NCBI RefSeq assembly: GCF_045207785.1
Contig: NZ_CP108776.1
Span: 1,922,001-1,986,000, forward strand
Direction of reading: 5' to 3'
DNA length: 64,000 nucleotides
DNA from: Embleya sp045207785
Lineage (GTDB): Bacteria; Actinomycetota; Actinomycetes; Streptomycetales; Streptomycetaceae
The position numbers were made by a program, and so were the translations under genes. Positions 15,529-24,604 of the stretch are shown piece by piece (the stretch's first letter is position 1; each line of letters opens with the position of its first letter). The notes under the pieces are model-generated. The model had not been told where the DNA came from. It saw only the letters and a program-made list of their open reading frames with translations, and did no database searches.

Positions 15529-16985
15529 CACGCGTCGGCCGGTTGCGGCGGAGGCGCAGGCGGGGACCAATCCGGAGGCTTCACGTACGGCAAAGGGACG
15601 GGAACAATCATGGGAACAATCGGCGCAATGGGCTTCACTTCGCGGGCGGGAGCGACGGATTTCCCGTCCTCCCAGGCGAGGTCCCGATCCTTCCCCATGA
15701 ACGGAGCCGCCGCGAGTCCTCCGTCGAGACCCGGCAGCTCGGGGTTGTACATCTTGTCGGTCCCCAGCACGACGGCATCGCGATTCGGTACGTACTGGAT
15801 CGCCTCGAAATCGGGATAGTCGTCGCCCTTGAGTGTGACGCGTGGCGAACTTCCGGGTGGCCCCTCGAACTCGATTCCCACGCGCTCATCGGCCGCGAAA
15901 TACGGCAGCAAGGCGTTGAGTCCGGTGATTTTCGCGGTGAACCCCGTCTCTGCCTCGTTCTTCTCGATGACGAGTTTGTTCTTGCCGTCCGGACCGATGG
16001 CGTGTGCGTCGAGTTCACCTTCGTCGAAGAGGAATCCGGTGGTCGACGAACCAGTGACGTCGAATACGACGCGCCCCGTGTCGGTATCCCATGCCAGGGT
16101 CATTCTCGACGACGCGCCCGGGGTCGCGGTGAAGTCTCGGCCATCGCCGTTCAGCGTCTTGAAGGCGGCTTCCTCGTCGGAGATGAAGAAACGGAAGACG
16201 ACGATCCCGTTACCGGGGACGATCGGACCCACCCGTTCGACCCGCGAATGGCCGGGCCGGGGCGGGCCGTCCGCGAAGTAGACGTCGCCCGCCATCTTGT
16301 AGTCCCAGTTGGGGTCGTCCATGAACGCGGGCGCTCCAGGTATCGCGCCGGGATAGAACGCCGTTGGGCCGGGGTACTGGTGGGACCCACGCCACTGCTC
16401 TCCCGTGAGGGCCTTGATCGCGCTCTTGATCTCGCCCGCGGATGATTTCGCGGACTCGTCGTGCATCCGCTTCACGTTCCGGCCGGCGCGGATGATGCCG
16501 TCGAGGTCGTTCTCGGCGCTTTCCACCTCGGCCTTGGCGGCGAGGTTCCGCTGCACCTTGTCCGGGTGCCCGGTCGCGTCGCCGCCCGACATGGCGACGG
16601 AGAACGGATCGAGGTGCAGATCCGGAGCGCTCTTCGCCCGGTGGAGTCGCTCACGTGCCTGGCGGGCCTGCTGCTCCAGCGACTGGCCGCTTCGCTGATA
16701 GTCGGCGAGCAGCGCGGACCATCCGCTCAGGGCGAGTTGCACGCCGAACAAACACCCCTTGGTCACACCGGCGTTGGCGGCCATGCGGCGGACGACCGTG
16801 TAGAACTCCGTTCCGCTGCGTCCGCTCCACTTGGCGGGGTCCCGCAGGACCGAATCCATCTCTTGCTCGACCTGCCCCAGGCGGTTGACAGCGTCGCGTA
16901 CCTGACCGAGCAGCCCCTCCACCGCCGGCACGATGCCCGGCGCGGGGTCGAAGCCGAGCCCCGGGAAGTCCTTGGCGTCCGACAT
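15525..16985 (-). CDS. Uncharacterised two-domain protein with WXG/ESX-like helical N-terminus
   Basis: A 486-aa protein, start ATG 16985 overlapping the upstream stop by one base (TGATG). There is no signal peptide. Residues about 1-210 are predominantly helical and resemble WXG100/LXG-type secretion domains: regular QVRDAVNRLGQVEQEMDSVL heptads, then PAKWSGRSGTEFYTVVRR at the usual W-x-G turn. A lower-complexity linker carries YPGPTAFYPGAIPGAP. The C-terminal ~200 residues are rich in beta-type sequence (VFRFFISDEEAAF, RMTLAWDTDTGRVVFDV) and end in a proline-rich tail. No nuclease, NADase or deaminase motif is visible. It could be a secreted effector or a structural protein; the function is unknown. 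Confidence 0.7.
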   Translation of the reverse strand: MSDAKDFPGLGFDPAPGIVPAVEGLLGQVRDAVNRLGQVEQEMDSVLRDPAKWSGRSGTEFYTVVRRMAANAGVTKGCLFGVQLALSGWSALLADYQRSGQSLEQQARQARERLHRAKSAPDLHLDPFSVAMSGGDATGHPDKVQRNLAAKAEVESAENDLDGIIRAGRNVKRMHDESAKSSAGEIKSAIKALTGEQWRGSHQYPGPTAFYPGAIPGAPAFMDDPNWDYKMAGDVYFADGPPRPGHSRVERVGPIVPGNGIVVFRFFISDEEAAFKTLNGDGRDFTATPGASSRMTLAWDTDTGRVVFDVTGSSTTGFLFDEGELDAHAIGPDGKNKLVIEKNEAETGFTAKITGLNALLPYFAADERVGIEFEGPPGSSPRVTLKGDDYPDFEAIQYVPNRDAVVLGTDKMYNPELPGLDGGLAAAPFMGKDRDLAWEDGKSVAPAREVKPIAPIVPMIVPVPLPYVKPPDWSPPAPPPQPADAW

Positions 16986-17410
16986 CAGCCCATCACTTGC
17001 TCGATGCGGCTCTTGGCCGGAGCAGGCGCAGCCGGGGCGTTCGCGGCCGGCGGCGCGGCCGGGGCGCCGGTCTGCCCGGGCGCGGTGGCGGCCGGCGGCG
17101 CGGCCGATGTAGCCGGTGCACCGGGCGGCGCGGGGAAGGACGCGGCAACGGCGGCCTCGGTGGCTCCATAGCTCGCCTTCGCCGCGGCGACGCCCTGACG
17201 CATCTGCTCCACTCCTTGTGTGAAGCCGCGGATGCGCTCGTCCCACTTCTCGTGGAACGCCGAGCACGCCTTGTCGAGATCCTTGTGGCCGGTGCGCTGG
17301 GGACCGATCTCCTCCAGCGCGTCCAACGTGGTCTTGGATACGGACGCGGCCTCGGCCAAGCGCCCGGATACGCCGTCGAGCCATGCCAGGTCGATGACAA
17401 AATCGGTCAT
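16985..17410 (-). CDS. ESX/WXG100-like small secreted-type protein with Pro/Ala-rich tail
   Basis: A 141-aa protein. I prefer ATG 17410 because a GGGGGTGG ribosome-binding site lies just upstream; GTG 17419 is an alternative. The first ~90 residues form two helices with the features of ESX substrates such as EspC-like proteins (LAWLDGVSGRLAEAASVSK, FHEKWDERIRGFTQGVEQMR). The remaining 50 residues are low-complexity Pro/Ala/Thr. Such proteins are usually type VII secretion substrates or chaperone-like partners. No secretion ATPase is encoded nearby, so export would need machinery from elsewhere. It heads the four-gene overlapping cassette. Confidence 0.7.
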   Translation of the reverse strand: MTDFVIDLAWLDGVSGRLAEAASVSKTTLDALEEIGPQRTGHKDLDKACSAFHEKWDERIRGFTQGVEQMRQGVAAAKASYGATEAAVAASFPAPPGAPATSAAPPAATAPGQTGAPAAPPAANAPAAPAPAKSRIEQVMG

Positions 17411-17559
17411 GACGCCCACCCCCGTGAGTCGACCCGGCGACCGGCCTACGCCTTGGCAGCGGGCCGTGTCGCCGATTGGGTCACGGTAGGCGAGCCCTCG
17501 GTGACCGTCAAGCAGTCGGTTGGCGTCGGTCTACGGGGCCACGGTCGGCTGTGCAGCGG

Positions 17560-17988
17560 TCACGTGTGGATCGGCCATGGCAGCGAGACGCGGATGGTCT
17601 TGCCGTCGGGATGCGGCTCGACGTCGGTGTATCCCCTTGCCTCAGCGGCGAGTTCGCGAACGATGAGCAGGCCGCGTCCGGATACCTCGTCGAGCGTTCC
17701 GTTCAGAGCGCGCGGCCGGAACGGGTGCGCGTCGCGTACGCCGAAGTGCAGCCAACCGTCGCCCAGGGACAGCGACACCGTGAGGTCGGACGCGATCTCA
17801 CCGGCGTGCTCCACGGCGTTCGCGATCAGCTCGGTAGCGATCAGGCGGACGTCGTACGCGAGTTCGTGGTCGGCGGACAAACCCCACGCGAGCAGGAGGT
17901 CACCGAGGACGCGGCGCATCTGCGGAACGACGACGGGATTGCAGGGCAGGGTCAGTTCCAGACCTCGGATGGTCTCGGCAGCAGGCAT
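17560..17988 (-). CDS. Anti-sigma-type ATP-binding protein (HATPase_c_2, RsbW-like)
   Basis: A 142-aa single-domain GHKL ATPase. The N-box is ELIANAVEHA (about 53-62), the G1 region is GVRDAHPFRPR, and the G2 region is VSGRGLLIVRELA. It ends in the typical PHPDGKTIRVSLPWP. Such proteins in Streptomyces bind regulators or sigma factors and can phosphorylate anti-sigma antagonists. The gene is divergent from an XRE/DUF5753 regulator followed by a DUF397 gene, the well-known trio of whiJ-like loci. That makes a shared regulatory role likely. Confidence 0.88.
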   Translation of the reverse strand: MPAAETIRGLELTLPCNPVVVPQMRRVLGDLLLAWGLSADHELAYDVRLIATELIANAVEHAGEIASDLTVSLSLGDGWLHFGVRDAHPFRPRALNGTLDEVSGRGLLIVRELAAEARGYTDVEPHPDGKTIRVSLPWPIHT

Positions 17989-18164
17989 TGCAGGTCTCCT
18001 TCGCAGACGAGCGATGCGAGGCAGCCCACGACCGAGCCCACCCCTGATCGACTGTCACGATCGATGTACTGAGCGTGATTTCGCTTGCTACGATCGTGGG
18101 CGCCCGATCCGGTTTTCGCAAGCTTCTAAAAAAGATCGGCGCAAGATAACTCGATGGAGTGAAC

Positions 18165-19025
18165 ATGCCCGCACAACCAGGTCCGTCAGTGCGACGACGT
18201 CAACTCGGCGCCACGTTGAGGAGCCTTCGCGAAACGGCAGGGATTACCGCCGAAGAAGCGGCCGTAGTCCTGGACTGCCACGCCTCCAAGCTCAGCCGCC
18301 TTGAGAACGGTCGCTCCGGCGTGCGCCCCCGGGATGTCAGAGACCTACTCAGCCGATACGGGGTCGACGACGAAGGGCTCCGGACCGCCCTCGAAGCGTT
18401 GGCCCGCACCAGCTATCAACGCGGTTGGTGGCATCAGTACAGCGGCACGCTGGACCAGGAACACACGGACTTCATCGGCTTGGAGGCAACCGCGTCCAGC
18501 GTCCGCAACTTCCAGCCGCTGCTGATTCCCGGTCTCCTTCAAACGGAGGATTACCTGACCGCCATCATCGAGTCCCACCACATCCAGGACACCCCTGAGC
18601 AGGTCGCGGCCCGTGTCGCCGTCCGGACGGCCCGACAAGAAGTGCTGACGCGGGCTCAGAATCCCTTGTCCCTCTGGGTCGTAGTCCACGAGGCGGCGGT
18701 CCGCCACGTAGTCGGCGGACGCGAAGTGATGCGGGCTCAGATCCAGCACATCCGCGAGTGGGCAGCGGTTCCCAACGTCACGGTGCAGGTACTGCCGTTC
18801 GCGGCCGGAGCACACGCGGGCATGCACGGTCCCTTCGCCATCGTGTCGTTTCCGGCTCTGGCCGCGCTCGACGTCGTCTACATCGAAAATCTGACGAGCA
18901 GTCTCTACGTCGAAGAGCCCGAACAAGTCCAGACCTACACAGGAGGCTTCGACCACCTGCGCGCTGCCGCTCTCGCACCCAAGGAGTCGCTGGCCTTCCT
19001 GGCCCATTTGGGCAAGGATCTGTGA
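18165..19025 (+). CDS. XRE-family regulator with DUF5753 domain (WhiJ-like)
   Basis: A 286-aa protein. ATG 18165 has GGAG six bases upstream; an in-frame GTG at 18159 is less well placed. The helix-turn-helix domain spans about 10-65 (RQLGATLRSLRETAGITAEE, then CHASKLSRLENGRSGVRPRD). The DUF5753 ligand-type domain follows (FIGLEATASSVRNFQPLLIP, GLLQTEDYLTAII). Proteins of this family act with DUF397 partners and anti-sigma-type ATPases to control differentiation or secondary metabolism in Streptomyces. The DUF397 gene follows 31 bp downstream. Confidence 0.9.
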   Translation: MPAQPGPSVRRRQLGATLRSLRETAGITAEEAAVVLDCHASKLSRLENGRSGVRPRDVRDLLSRYGVDDEGLRTALEALARTSYQRGWWHQYSGTLDQEHTDFIGLEATASSVRNFQPLLIPGLLQTEDYLTAIIESHHIQDTPEQVAARVAVRTARQEVLTRAQNPLSLWVVVHEAAVRHVVGGREVMRAQIQHIREWAAVPNVTVQVLPFAAGAHAGMHGPFAIVSFPALAALDVVYIENLTSSLYVEEPEQVQTYTGGFDHLRAAALAPKESLAFLAHLGKDL

Positions 19026-19056
19026 CACACACAAGAACTCATCGGGCGGGCGGGAC

Positions 19057-19257
19057 ATGCACAAGCACGGTCACTCGTCGGCGAGTTGGCGCAGAAGCAC
19101 ATACAGCGGCGTCAACGGTGAATGCGTCGAGGCTCACTCCTGCGCGGCGTGCAACGTGGCCGTCCGCGACTCCAAGCGCCCGGCCGCACCCGTCCTGACC
19201 TTCCGCCGGGGCCCATGGCACGCCCTTACCTCCGTCCTCGGCGCACGCTCGCGCTGA
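19057..19257 (+). CDS. DUF397 protein
   Basis: A 66-aa protein with the DUF397 signature SWRRSTYSGVNGECVEA, then VAVRDSKRP and LTFRRGPWHAL. In whiJ-like loci these small proteins modulate the neighbouring XRE/DUF5753 regulator. The gene ends 8 bp from the end of convergent jetD, so the two transcripts must overlap or stop very sharply. Confidence 0.88.
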   Translation: MHKHGHSSASWRRSTYSGVNGECVEAHSCAACNVAVRDSKRPAAPVLTFRRGPWHALTSVLGARSR

Positions 19258-19265
19258 GGGCGTCG

Positions 19266-20486
19266 TCAGGACAGGTCCGCGAGCAAGAGATCGAGGACCG
19301 TTTCCTCTTCGAGTTTGACGCCCAACGCGAGCATGGTCGGGGTGAGTTCGGGGTCCCATGTGGCGTCGTGCGGGTTGCCGGTGAGGGGTTCGAGGGGGGT
19401 GGCGTGGGTCCGTGCCAGGCTGACGCCCGCTTCGTAGTCCAGGGCAGTCATCCGCCACGGGGAGGCGCCGAAGCGGCGTAGGACGCGATCCGCCATCGCC
19501 AGACCCGGCCAGTCGAAGTCGCCGTGATAGCGCAGGTCGGCACCCGCTTCGGCGAGGGCTCCGAGGAGGGTCGTCACGACCGTCGCCGGGTTGCCGGCGG
19601 TACACACGAGCGGGGTCGACGCACCCCGGTCGGCGGCGAGTTCGACCACGCGTGGGTTCTCGCAGATGTACACCGTTGTGCCGGCGGCCACGGGCGGACC
19701 CGACAGGCGGCGGATCTCGCGCACCGTCAGATGGGTCTCGAAGCCCGCGTCGGCACGCTCGCGCAGCAACCGGCCGGCCGCACTGTGGCCCGGCGGGCGC
19801 AGGCCCAGGGTCAGCACGGTGGCCGAGACCTCGTCGGTGGCCGCGCCCGCCAGCCGCCACAGGTCGCGGCGCTCGGACGCGCCCGAGGGCATCACCCCGT
19901 CCACGTGGCGCAGCGCCAACCCGCGCAGCACGATGCGCGCGAGCAGCGTCCCGTCGTCGAGGCCGTGGGCGGTGCCGGTGATGCGGGCGGCCAGGTCGCC
20001 GCGGCCGACGGGGTGGTCCGGGTCGAGTGCGGCCAGGACGCGGGCGCCCTGTTCGATCAGCCGCAACGCCTCCGCCGCCGGCAACCGCGCGAGGCTGCCG
20101 GAGCGGCGGACGGCGTCGACCCAGTCCCGGTCCGCGACCCGGGCCGCCTCGTCCCACAGGCGCACCGCGGTGTCCCGGCGGGCCCGGCGCTCCCCCGCCC
20201 GGTCGCGCAGCGGGCCGCCGAGTGCTTCGAGCACGGCGAGCAGGCCGTCGGTCGTGGCGCGCAGGCGCTCGTCCACCTCGGTCAGGGTGATCGTGACGGT
20301 GCCGGTGGGCGGCACGGATCGCCCCAGGAGCATGGACAGTCGGCGCCGCTCGTCGGGCGACCAGTGCGCGCTGCGGATGTGGCCCCGGACGACGACGCCG
20401 TTGCCTTCCACCCGGGCCCGCAGCCGGTCCCACAGATCGGCCAACTCGGGTCCGCCGAGCCAGTCGAGGGTGGCCCGCGAGGTCAC
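19266..20486 (-). CDS. jetD: Wadjet subunit JetD (Toprim-type nuclease, DUF2399)
   Basis: A 406-aa protein, start GTG 20486 overlapping the jetC stop (GTGA). The C-terminal half carries a Toprim-like fold: the metal-binding glutamate in YICENPRVVELA near 272-283 and the acidic pair in YHGDFDWPGLAMADRVL near 317-333. The N-terminal half is a DNA-binding-type region. In Wadjet systems JetD cleaves circular DNA after the JetABC SMC-like motor has extruded it, giving defence against plasmids. It is the last gene of the leftward jetABCD operon and appears complete. Longer upstream starts lie within jetC and are not needed. Confidence 0.9.
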   Translation of the reverse strand: MTSRATLDWLGGPELADLWDRLRARVEGNGVVVRGHIRSAHWSPDERRRLSMLLGRSVPPTGTVTITLTEVDERLRATTDGLLAVLEALGGPLRDRAGERRARRDTAVRLWDEAARVADRDWVDAVRRSGSLARLPAAEALRLIEQGARVLAALDPDHPVGRGDLAARITGTAHGLDDGTLLARIVLRGLALRHVDGVMPSGASERRDLWRLAGAATDEVSATVLTLGLRPPGHSAAGRLLRERADAGFETHLTVREIRRLSGPPVAAGTTVYICENPRVVELAADRGASTPLVCTAGNPATVVTTLLGALAEAGADLRYHGDFDWPGLAMADRVLRRFGASPWRMTALDYEAGVSLARTHATPLEPLTGNPHDATWDPELTPTMLALGVKLEEETVLDLLLADLS

Positions 20487-23400
20487 GTACCCACCAGCCG
20501 CTTGCGCGAGCCGTCCCAGGTGAAGTGCAGCGTGGCCACGCCGCGGTGGTGGGGGTCGCGCAGGCATTCGTAGATGTGCAGGGACGGCACCTCGCGAAAG
20601 GTGCCCCACAGGCGCTCGCTGGTCAGCACGAAGTCGAGGTCGAGGCGCACCAGCAGGCCCAGCAGGCGCCCGTGCGTGGGTTCGTCGACCTTCGCGAACG
20701 CGTCGTCGAGCAGGATCATCCGCGGCGCCTGCACGGCCCCGGCGGCGACCGACTCGAAGTGCGCGGCGGCGGTGGCGAACAGGACCAGGTAGGAGATCAC
20801 CCGCTGCTCGCCCTGGCTGAGACCGATCCGGGCGTTGAGCGTGCGCCGGCCGCCGGGGCGCGCGTCGTCGAGCACCTGCACCTCGAAGGTGTGCCAGTCC
20901 CGGTAGTCGAGTGCCCTGCGCAGGTGCAGGGCGTAGCCGGCGGTCGGATCCTTCTGCCGCTCGGCCTCGATCAGCCGCTGGAGGACGACGCGCAGGTTCT
21001 CCGCGTCCGCGCGCGAGCGCAGCGCGGCGGGACCGTCGAGCAGGTCGACGGCGGCGCGGGTGTCGGCGTCGGCGTCCTCGCGGATCTTCCAGACCAGCCG
21101 CGCACCGAGCCCGTGCGAGGTACGGACGCCGTCGAGGGTGTCGTTCATCAGCGTGATCAGTGCCTTCGCCGCGAACACCTGACCGGTCAGGTTGTCACCC
21201 AACTCACCGAGCAGGTATCGCTCGAAGACCTCACGCTCTCGCTCCGAGAGGCGGGTGCGGGCGTCCTGGGCCTGGTCGGCGAGCCGGCGGGCGATCAGCG
21301 CCACGTCGTGCCGTCCGTGGTCGTCGGTGATGTGGCACAGCTTGACGCCGTCGGTCTCGGTCAGCACCGCGTCGTAGCCGCCGCGCAGGCCGGCCTGGAG
21401 TTCGGTGTACCGGTTGAGCAAGGTCGTGTCGGAGGCGTCCTTGCCCGGTGGGCCGAGCCGCTCGCGGATCTCACGCAGGAGGCTGTCGAGGGCGCGGATC
21501 CGGGACCGGACATCGGTGCCGGGCGCCTCGGGTGCGATCAAGGTCTCCGCCCCGTCGAGACCGGCACCGCGCTGAACCTCGGGCAGCGCGAGCGCGCGGC
21601 GCAGTTCCGCGCCGGTGGCGACCACCGCCTCCTCCAGCGCGGTGAGATCCGTCTTGCGGGCGTCGCGTTCGGCTTCCGCCCTGATCGCGCGGTCGTGGGT
21701 CTCCTGCACGGCGAGCTCGGCGGGCCGAATCTGCCTGCGGGCCTCCTCCAGGCGCTGCGACACCTCCCGCTCCCGGGCCAGGATGGCCTGTGGATCCTCG
21801 CCGAGGGCCGCCTCCAGTACGGCGAGCCCGGCCTGCTCCTCGGCGAGGCGCAGGAGGCTCTCCTCATGCGCGGACACCTGGCGGGCGTGCCCTCGACGGG
21901 CCGTGCGCCAGGCGTCCCGCGCGTCCAGGTGCGTGCCGAGGCCGTCGCGCGTCGCGAGCGCCCGCCGGCGCAGCCCCTCGACGTCGTGCCGCACCCGGTC
22001 CACGAGCCCGCGGAGCTTGGCCAGTTCGGCTCGCTCGACGGGCAGCGCGTGCGCGGTCGCGTGTGCGTGGGCGCGCTCGCGGCGAGTGACCTCGACGACG
22101 CGCTTCGCGTCCGCGTCCCGGCGCGCGTGAGTCAACCGCCCGGCCAGGTCGCGCGCCTGTTCACGGGCCTCGCCGAGCCTGATCCAGGCCGCGTGCAGAT
22201 CCCGTCCGGGTGGCAACGCCCGTAGCAGTGCCCGCAGTTCGTCGCGCCGACGATCGAGGTCGGCGAGTACGTCCTGCCTGCTCTCGTGTTCGGCATCGGC
22301 GTCGGCGATGCGGGCGCCGAGTTCGACGAGCTTGCGGCGACGGGTGGCGGCACGGACCTCGGCGCCGACGTATTCGGCCCGTTCCTTCGTGTGCGCGCCG
22401 AAGGCCACGCCGAGCCGCCAGGTGCCGTCGACGGCGATCCGACTGGTGCCCTCGTCCGCGGCGACCGAACGCAGCAGGGCGGCGACCTGATGGACCGTCA
22501 CACCACTGTCGGGCACGGATACGGGGTCGAGCAGATCGGCCAGGGTGCGGCCGGTGACCGTCGCGGTCGGCGCGAGGAGCACGTCACGGGTGTCCGCGTC
22601 AAGCACCAGCCCCTCGGCAGCGACCCAGCCGTCGAGCAGCCCCGATGCCTCCAACGCTGCTTCCAGGCCGGCCTGTTCGGACTCGGTCAGATGGGCGGCG
22701 AAATCGACCAGGCGGTACAGCGGCGCACCGGTGCCCGGCGCCCGGACCGCCGCCCGGTAGCGTCCGGCATCGGGCGCCGAGTCGGGCCGCCGGGTCCAAG
22801 CGTCGTGCTCGGCGCGAAGTGCGGCGAGTTCGCCGGCCGCGGCCCGGACGGCCTCGCGGGCCCGGTCCCGGTGGGTATCGAGGTCGGCGGCCAGCGGGTC
22901 CACGATCGTCCGCGCGGCGCGCTCGACCTCGTCGTGCGCCTCGGCCGGCAGCGTCCGGTCCTCCAGGGGGAGCGAGTCGTCCTGTGCCGCGGTCACCAAC
23001 GCCAGGATCGGCGCGGCGGCCTCGCCCAGCGGGTGGGCCCAGGCGCGCACCCGCTCGGCGAACGCGGTTCCGGCGTGCTCGACCTCGGCCGCGTGCCGGT
23101 CGATCCGTTGCCGCGCGGTCTCCGCGAGTGCGTCCAGGCGTTCGACGTCCGCCGCCGCCGAGCGGGCGGCTTGGCCGGCGTCGATCGCGGCCTTGAGAAG
23201 TCGGTCGAGTTCGTCGACGGCGCGCAGCCGGGCCTTGACCACGGGGCCGGCCGCGTCGAGTCGCGCGGCCCACTCCTCGATGGCGGCACGCAGTGGCGTG
23301 ACGTCCACGGCGGCGACCTCGGGCGCGAAGGTTTCGACGGGGGTGGTGGGCGCGACGCCGGTCGCGGTGGCGTCGAGTCCGGCCTGTACGACCGCTCGCA

Positions 23401-24604
23401 CCAGGGTGCGATGTTCGGCCGCGAGTTCCTTGACCGTGCCGGCGATCCGTTCGAGGTCGGCCGCGAGGCGGGCGGAAGCGGCCTCTTCCGCTCGGCGGGC
23501 GGTATCGGCGGCGTCACCGGCGGACCGGGCGGCGTCCTCGATGGCCGCCACTCGTGACTTGCGGTCCTGGATCTCGGTCAGGCTTCGGTAGGCGGCGCTC
23601 TCCTGCAGGGCCCGCAGCTCCGCTGTGGCCGCGCGGGACAGGTCCCGCCAGTGGGTGAGCTTGCCGTTGCGGTGGTCCTCTTCCGCGCGCAGGTCGGCGG
23701 CCTTGCGTTCGCTGTCCCCCGCGGCCCGGCGACCGGCGGTCAGGCCGGTCAGGCGGTCGGCCACCGCTTCGGTCCGGATCCGCAGCACGCCGTGCAGATA
23801 TCCCTGATAGCCCGTCAGGAAACGGGCCAGGGCGCGGTCCAGCTCTTCGAGGTCGTGCAGGTCGCGCCGGATCGCGACCAGATCGTCGAGGTGTTTGGCG
23901 ACCGTGGTGAGGATGTCCTCGTCGAGCGGCGGCAGCGCCTCGGTGAGCACCGCGGTCAGGCCGCCGGCCTCGATCCTGTCGCCCACGGTGGGTCGGCGCA
24001 GGCGGTGCAGAAGGTGGGTGAGGCTGCGGTAGCGCGCGGTGTCGGTGAGGCCGAACAGGTCGCGGGCGACCCGGGTGCGGTGCTCGGCGGCGCGGTCGGT
24101 GACGTTGCTCGCGCCGACCTGCCCCTTGAGCCGGTCGATCGCGAGCGGTTGGCCGTTCTCGACGAGGGTCAGGTCGTGGTCCACGCGCCGATCGGTGACG
24201 AAGAAGAACGGCTTGGCTTCCTTGGTCGAGTTCGACGCACGCACCGCCGCGCCGAGCGTGAGGTGTCGCGCTTCGCCGTCTTCGTCGACCCGCTCGAACT
24301 CGACCCACAGATAGCCGAGCCGGTTGGTCGCGGTGTAGCCGTCGAGCATCAGCCACTTGAGCGTGGTACGCCCGGTGCCCATCGCGTCGATCGAACGCTG
24401 CTCGCCGTCGAGGAGGTAGGGCAGCAGCATTTCGAGCGCCTTGGACTTGCCCGCGCCGTTCTTGCCGCGCAACAACATCCGGCCGGTGGCGAAGTCGAAC
24501 CGGGCGTCGTCGTACTGCCACACGTTGCGAATGCCGGCCCGGGACAGCCGAAAACGGTGTGGGTGCTGCGGCAACGCGAGCGGGATCGGGGTCGGAACCG
24601 TCAC
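20483..24604 (-). CDS. jetC: Wadjet subunit JetC (SMC/MukB-like ATPase)
   Basis: A 1373-aa ATPase, start GTG 24604 overlapping the jetB stop by 4 bp. Walker A GKNGAGKS is at 47-54. Two long coiled-coil arms rich in Ala/Arg/Glu fill the middle, with a hinge-like region around 600-720. The ABC signature LSQGEQRVISYLVLF is near 1259 and Walker B RMILLDDAFAKVDE near 1290. These are the features of the SMC-like motor that forms a loop-extruding complex with JetA and JetB. Both ATPase halves are intact. Many open frames on the opposite strand are codon-usage shadows of this gene. Confidence 0.95.
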   Translation of the reverse strand: MTVPTPIPLALPQHPHRFRLSRAGIRNVWQYDDARFDFATGRMLLRGKNGAGKSKALEMLLPYLLDGEQRSIDAMGTGRTTLKWLMLDGYTATNRLGYLWVEFERVDEDGEARHLTLGAAVRASNSTKEAKPFFFVTDRRVDHDLTLVENGQPLAIDRLKGQVGASNVTDRAAEHRTRVARDLFGLTDTARYRSLTHLLHRLRRPTVGDRIEAGGLTAVLTEALPPLDEDILTTVAKHLDDLVAIRRDLHDLEELDRALARFLTGYQGYLHGVLRIRTEAVADRLTGLTAGRRAAGDSERKAADLRAEEDHRNGKLTHWRDLSRAATAELRALQESAAYRSLTEIQDRKSRVAAIEDAARSAGDAADTARRAEEAASARLAADLERIAGTVKELAAEHRTLVRAVVQAGLDATATGVAPTTPVETFAPEVAAVDVTPLRAAIEEWAARLDAAGPVVKARLRAVDELDRLLKAAIDAGQAARSAAADVERLDALAETARQRIDRHAAEVEHAGTAFAERVRAWAHPLGEAAAPILALVTAAQDDSLPLEDRTLPAEAHDEVERAARTIVDPLAADLDTHRDRAREAVRAAAGELAALRAEHDAWTRRPDSAPDAGRYRAAVRAPGTGAPLYRLVDFAAHLTESEQAGLEAALEASGLLDGWVAAEGLVLDADTRDVLLAPTATVTGRTLADLLDPVSVPDSGVTVHQVAALLRSVAADEGTSRIAVDGTWRLGVAFGAHTKERAEYVGAEVRAATRRRKLVELGARIADADAEHESRQDVLADLDRRRDELRALLRALPPGRDLHAAWIRLGEAREQARDLAGRLTHARRDADAKRVVEVTRRERAHAHATAHALPVERAELAKLRGLVDRVRHDVEGLRRRALATRDGLGTHLDARDAWRTARRGHARQVSAHEESLLRLAEEQAGLAVLEAALGEDPQAILAREREVSQRLEEARRQIRPAELAVQETHDRAIRAEAERDARKTDLTALEEAVVATGAELRRALALPEVQRGAGLDGAETLIAPEAPGTDVRSRIRALDSLLREIRERLGPPGKDASDTTLLNRYTELQAGLRGGYDAVLTETDGVKLCHITDDHGRHDVALIARRLADQAQDARTRLSEREREVFERYLLGELGDNLTGQVFAAKALITLMNDTLDGVRTSHGLGARLVWKIREDADADTRAAVDLLDGPAALRSRADAENLRVVLQRLIEAERQKDPTAGYALHLRRALDYRDWHTFEVQVLDDARPGGRRTLNARIGLSQGEQRVISYLVLFATAAAHFESVAAGAVQAPRMILLDDAFAKVDEPTHGRLLGLLVRLDLDFVLTSERLWGTFREVPSLHIYECLRDPHHRGVATLHFTWDGSRKRLVGT

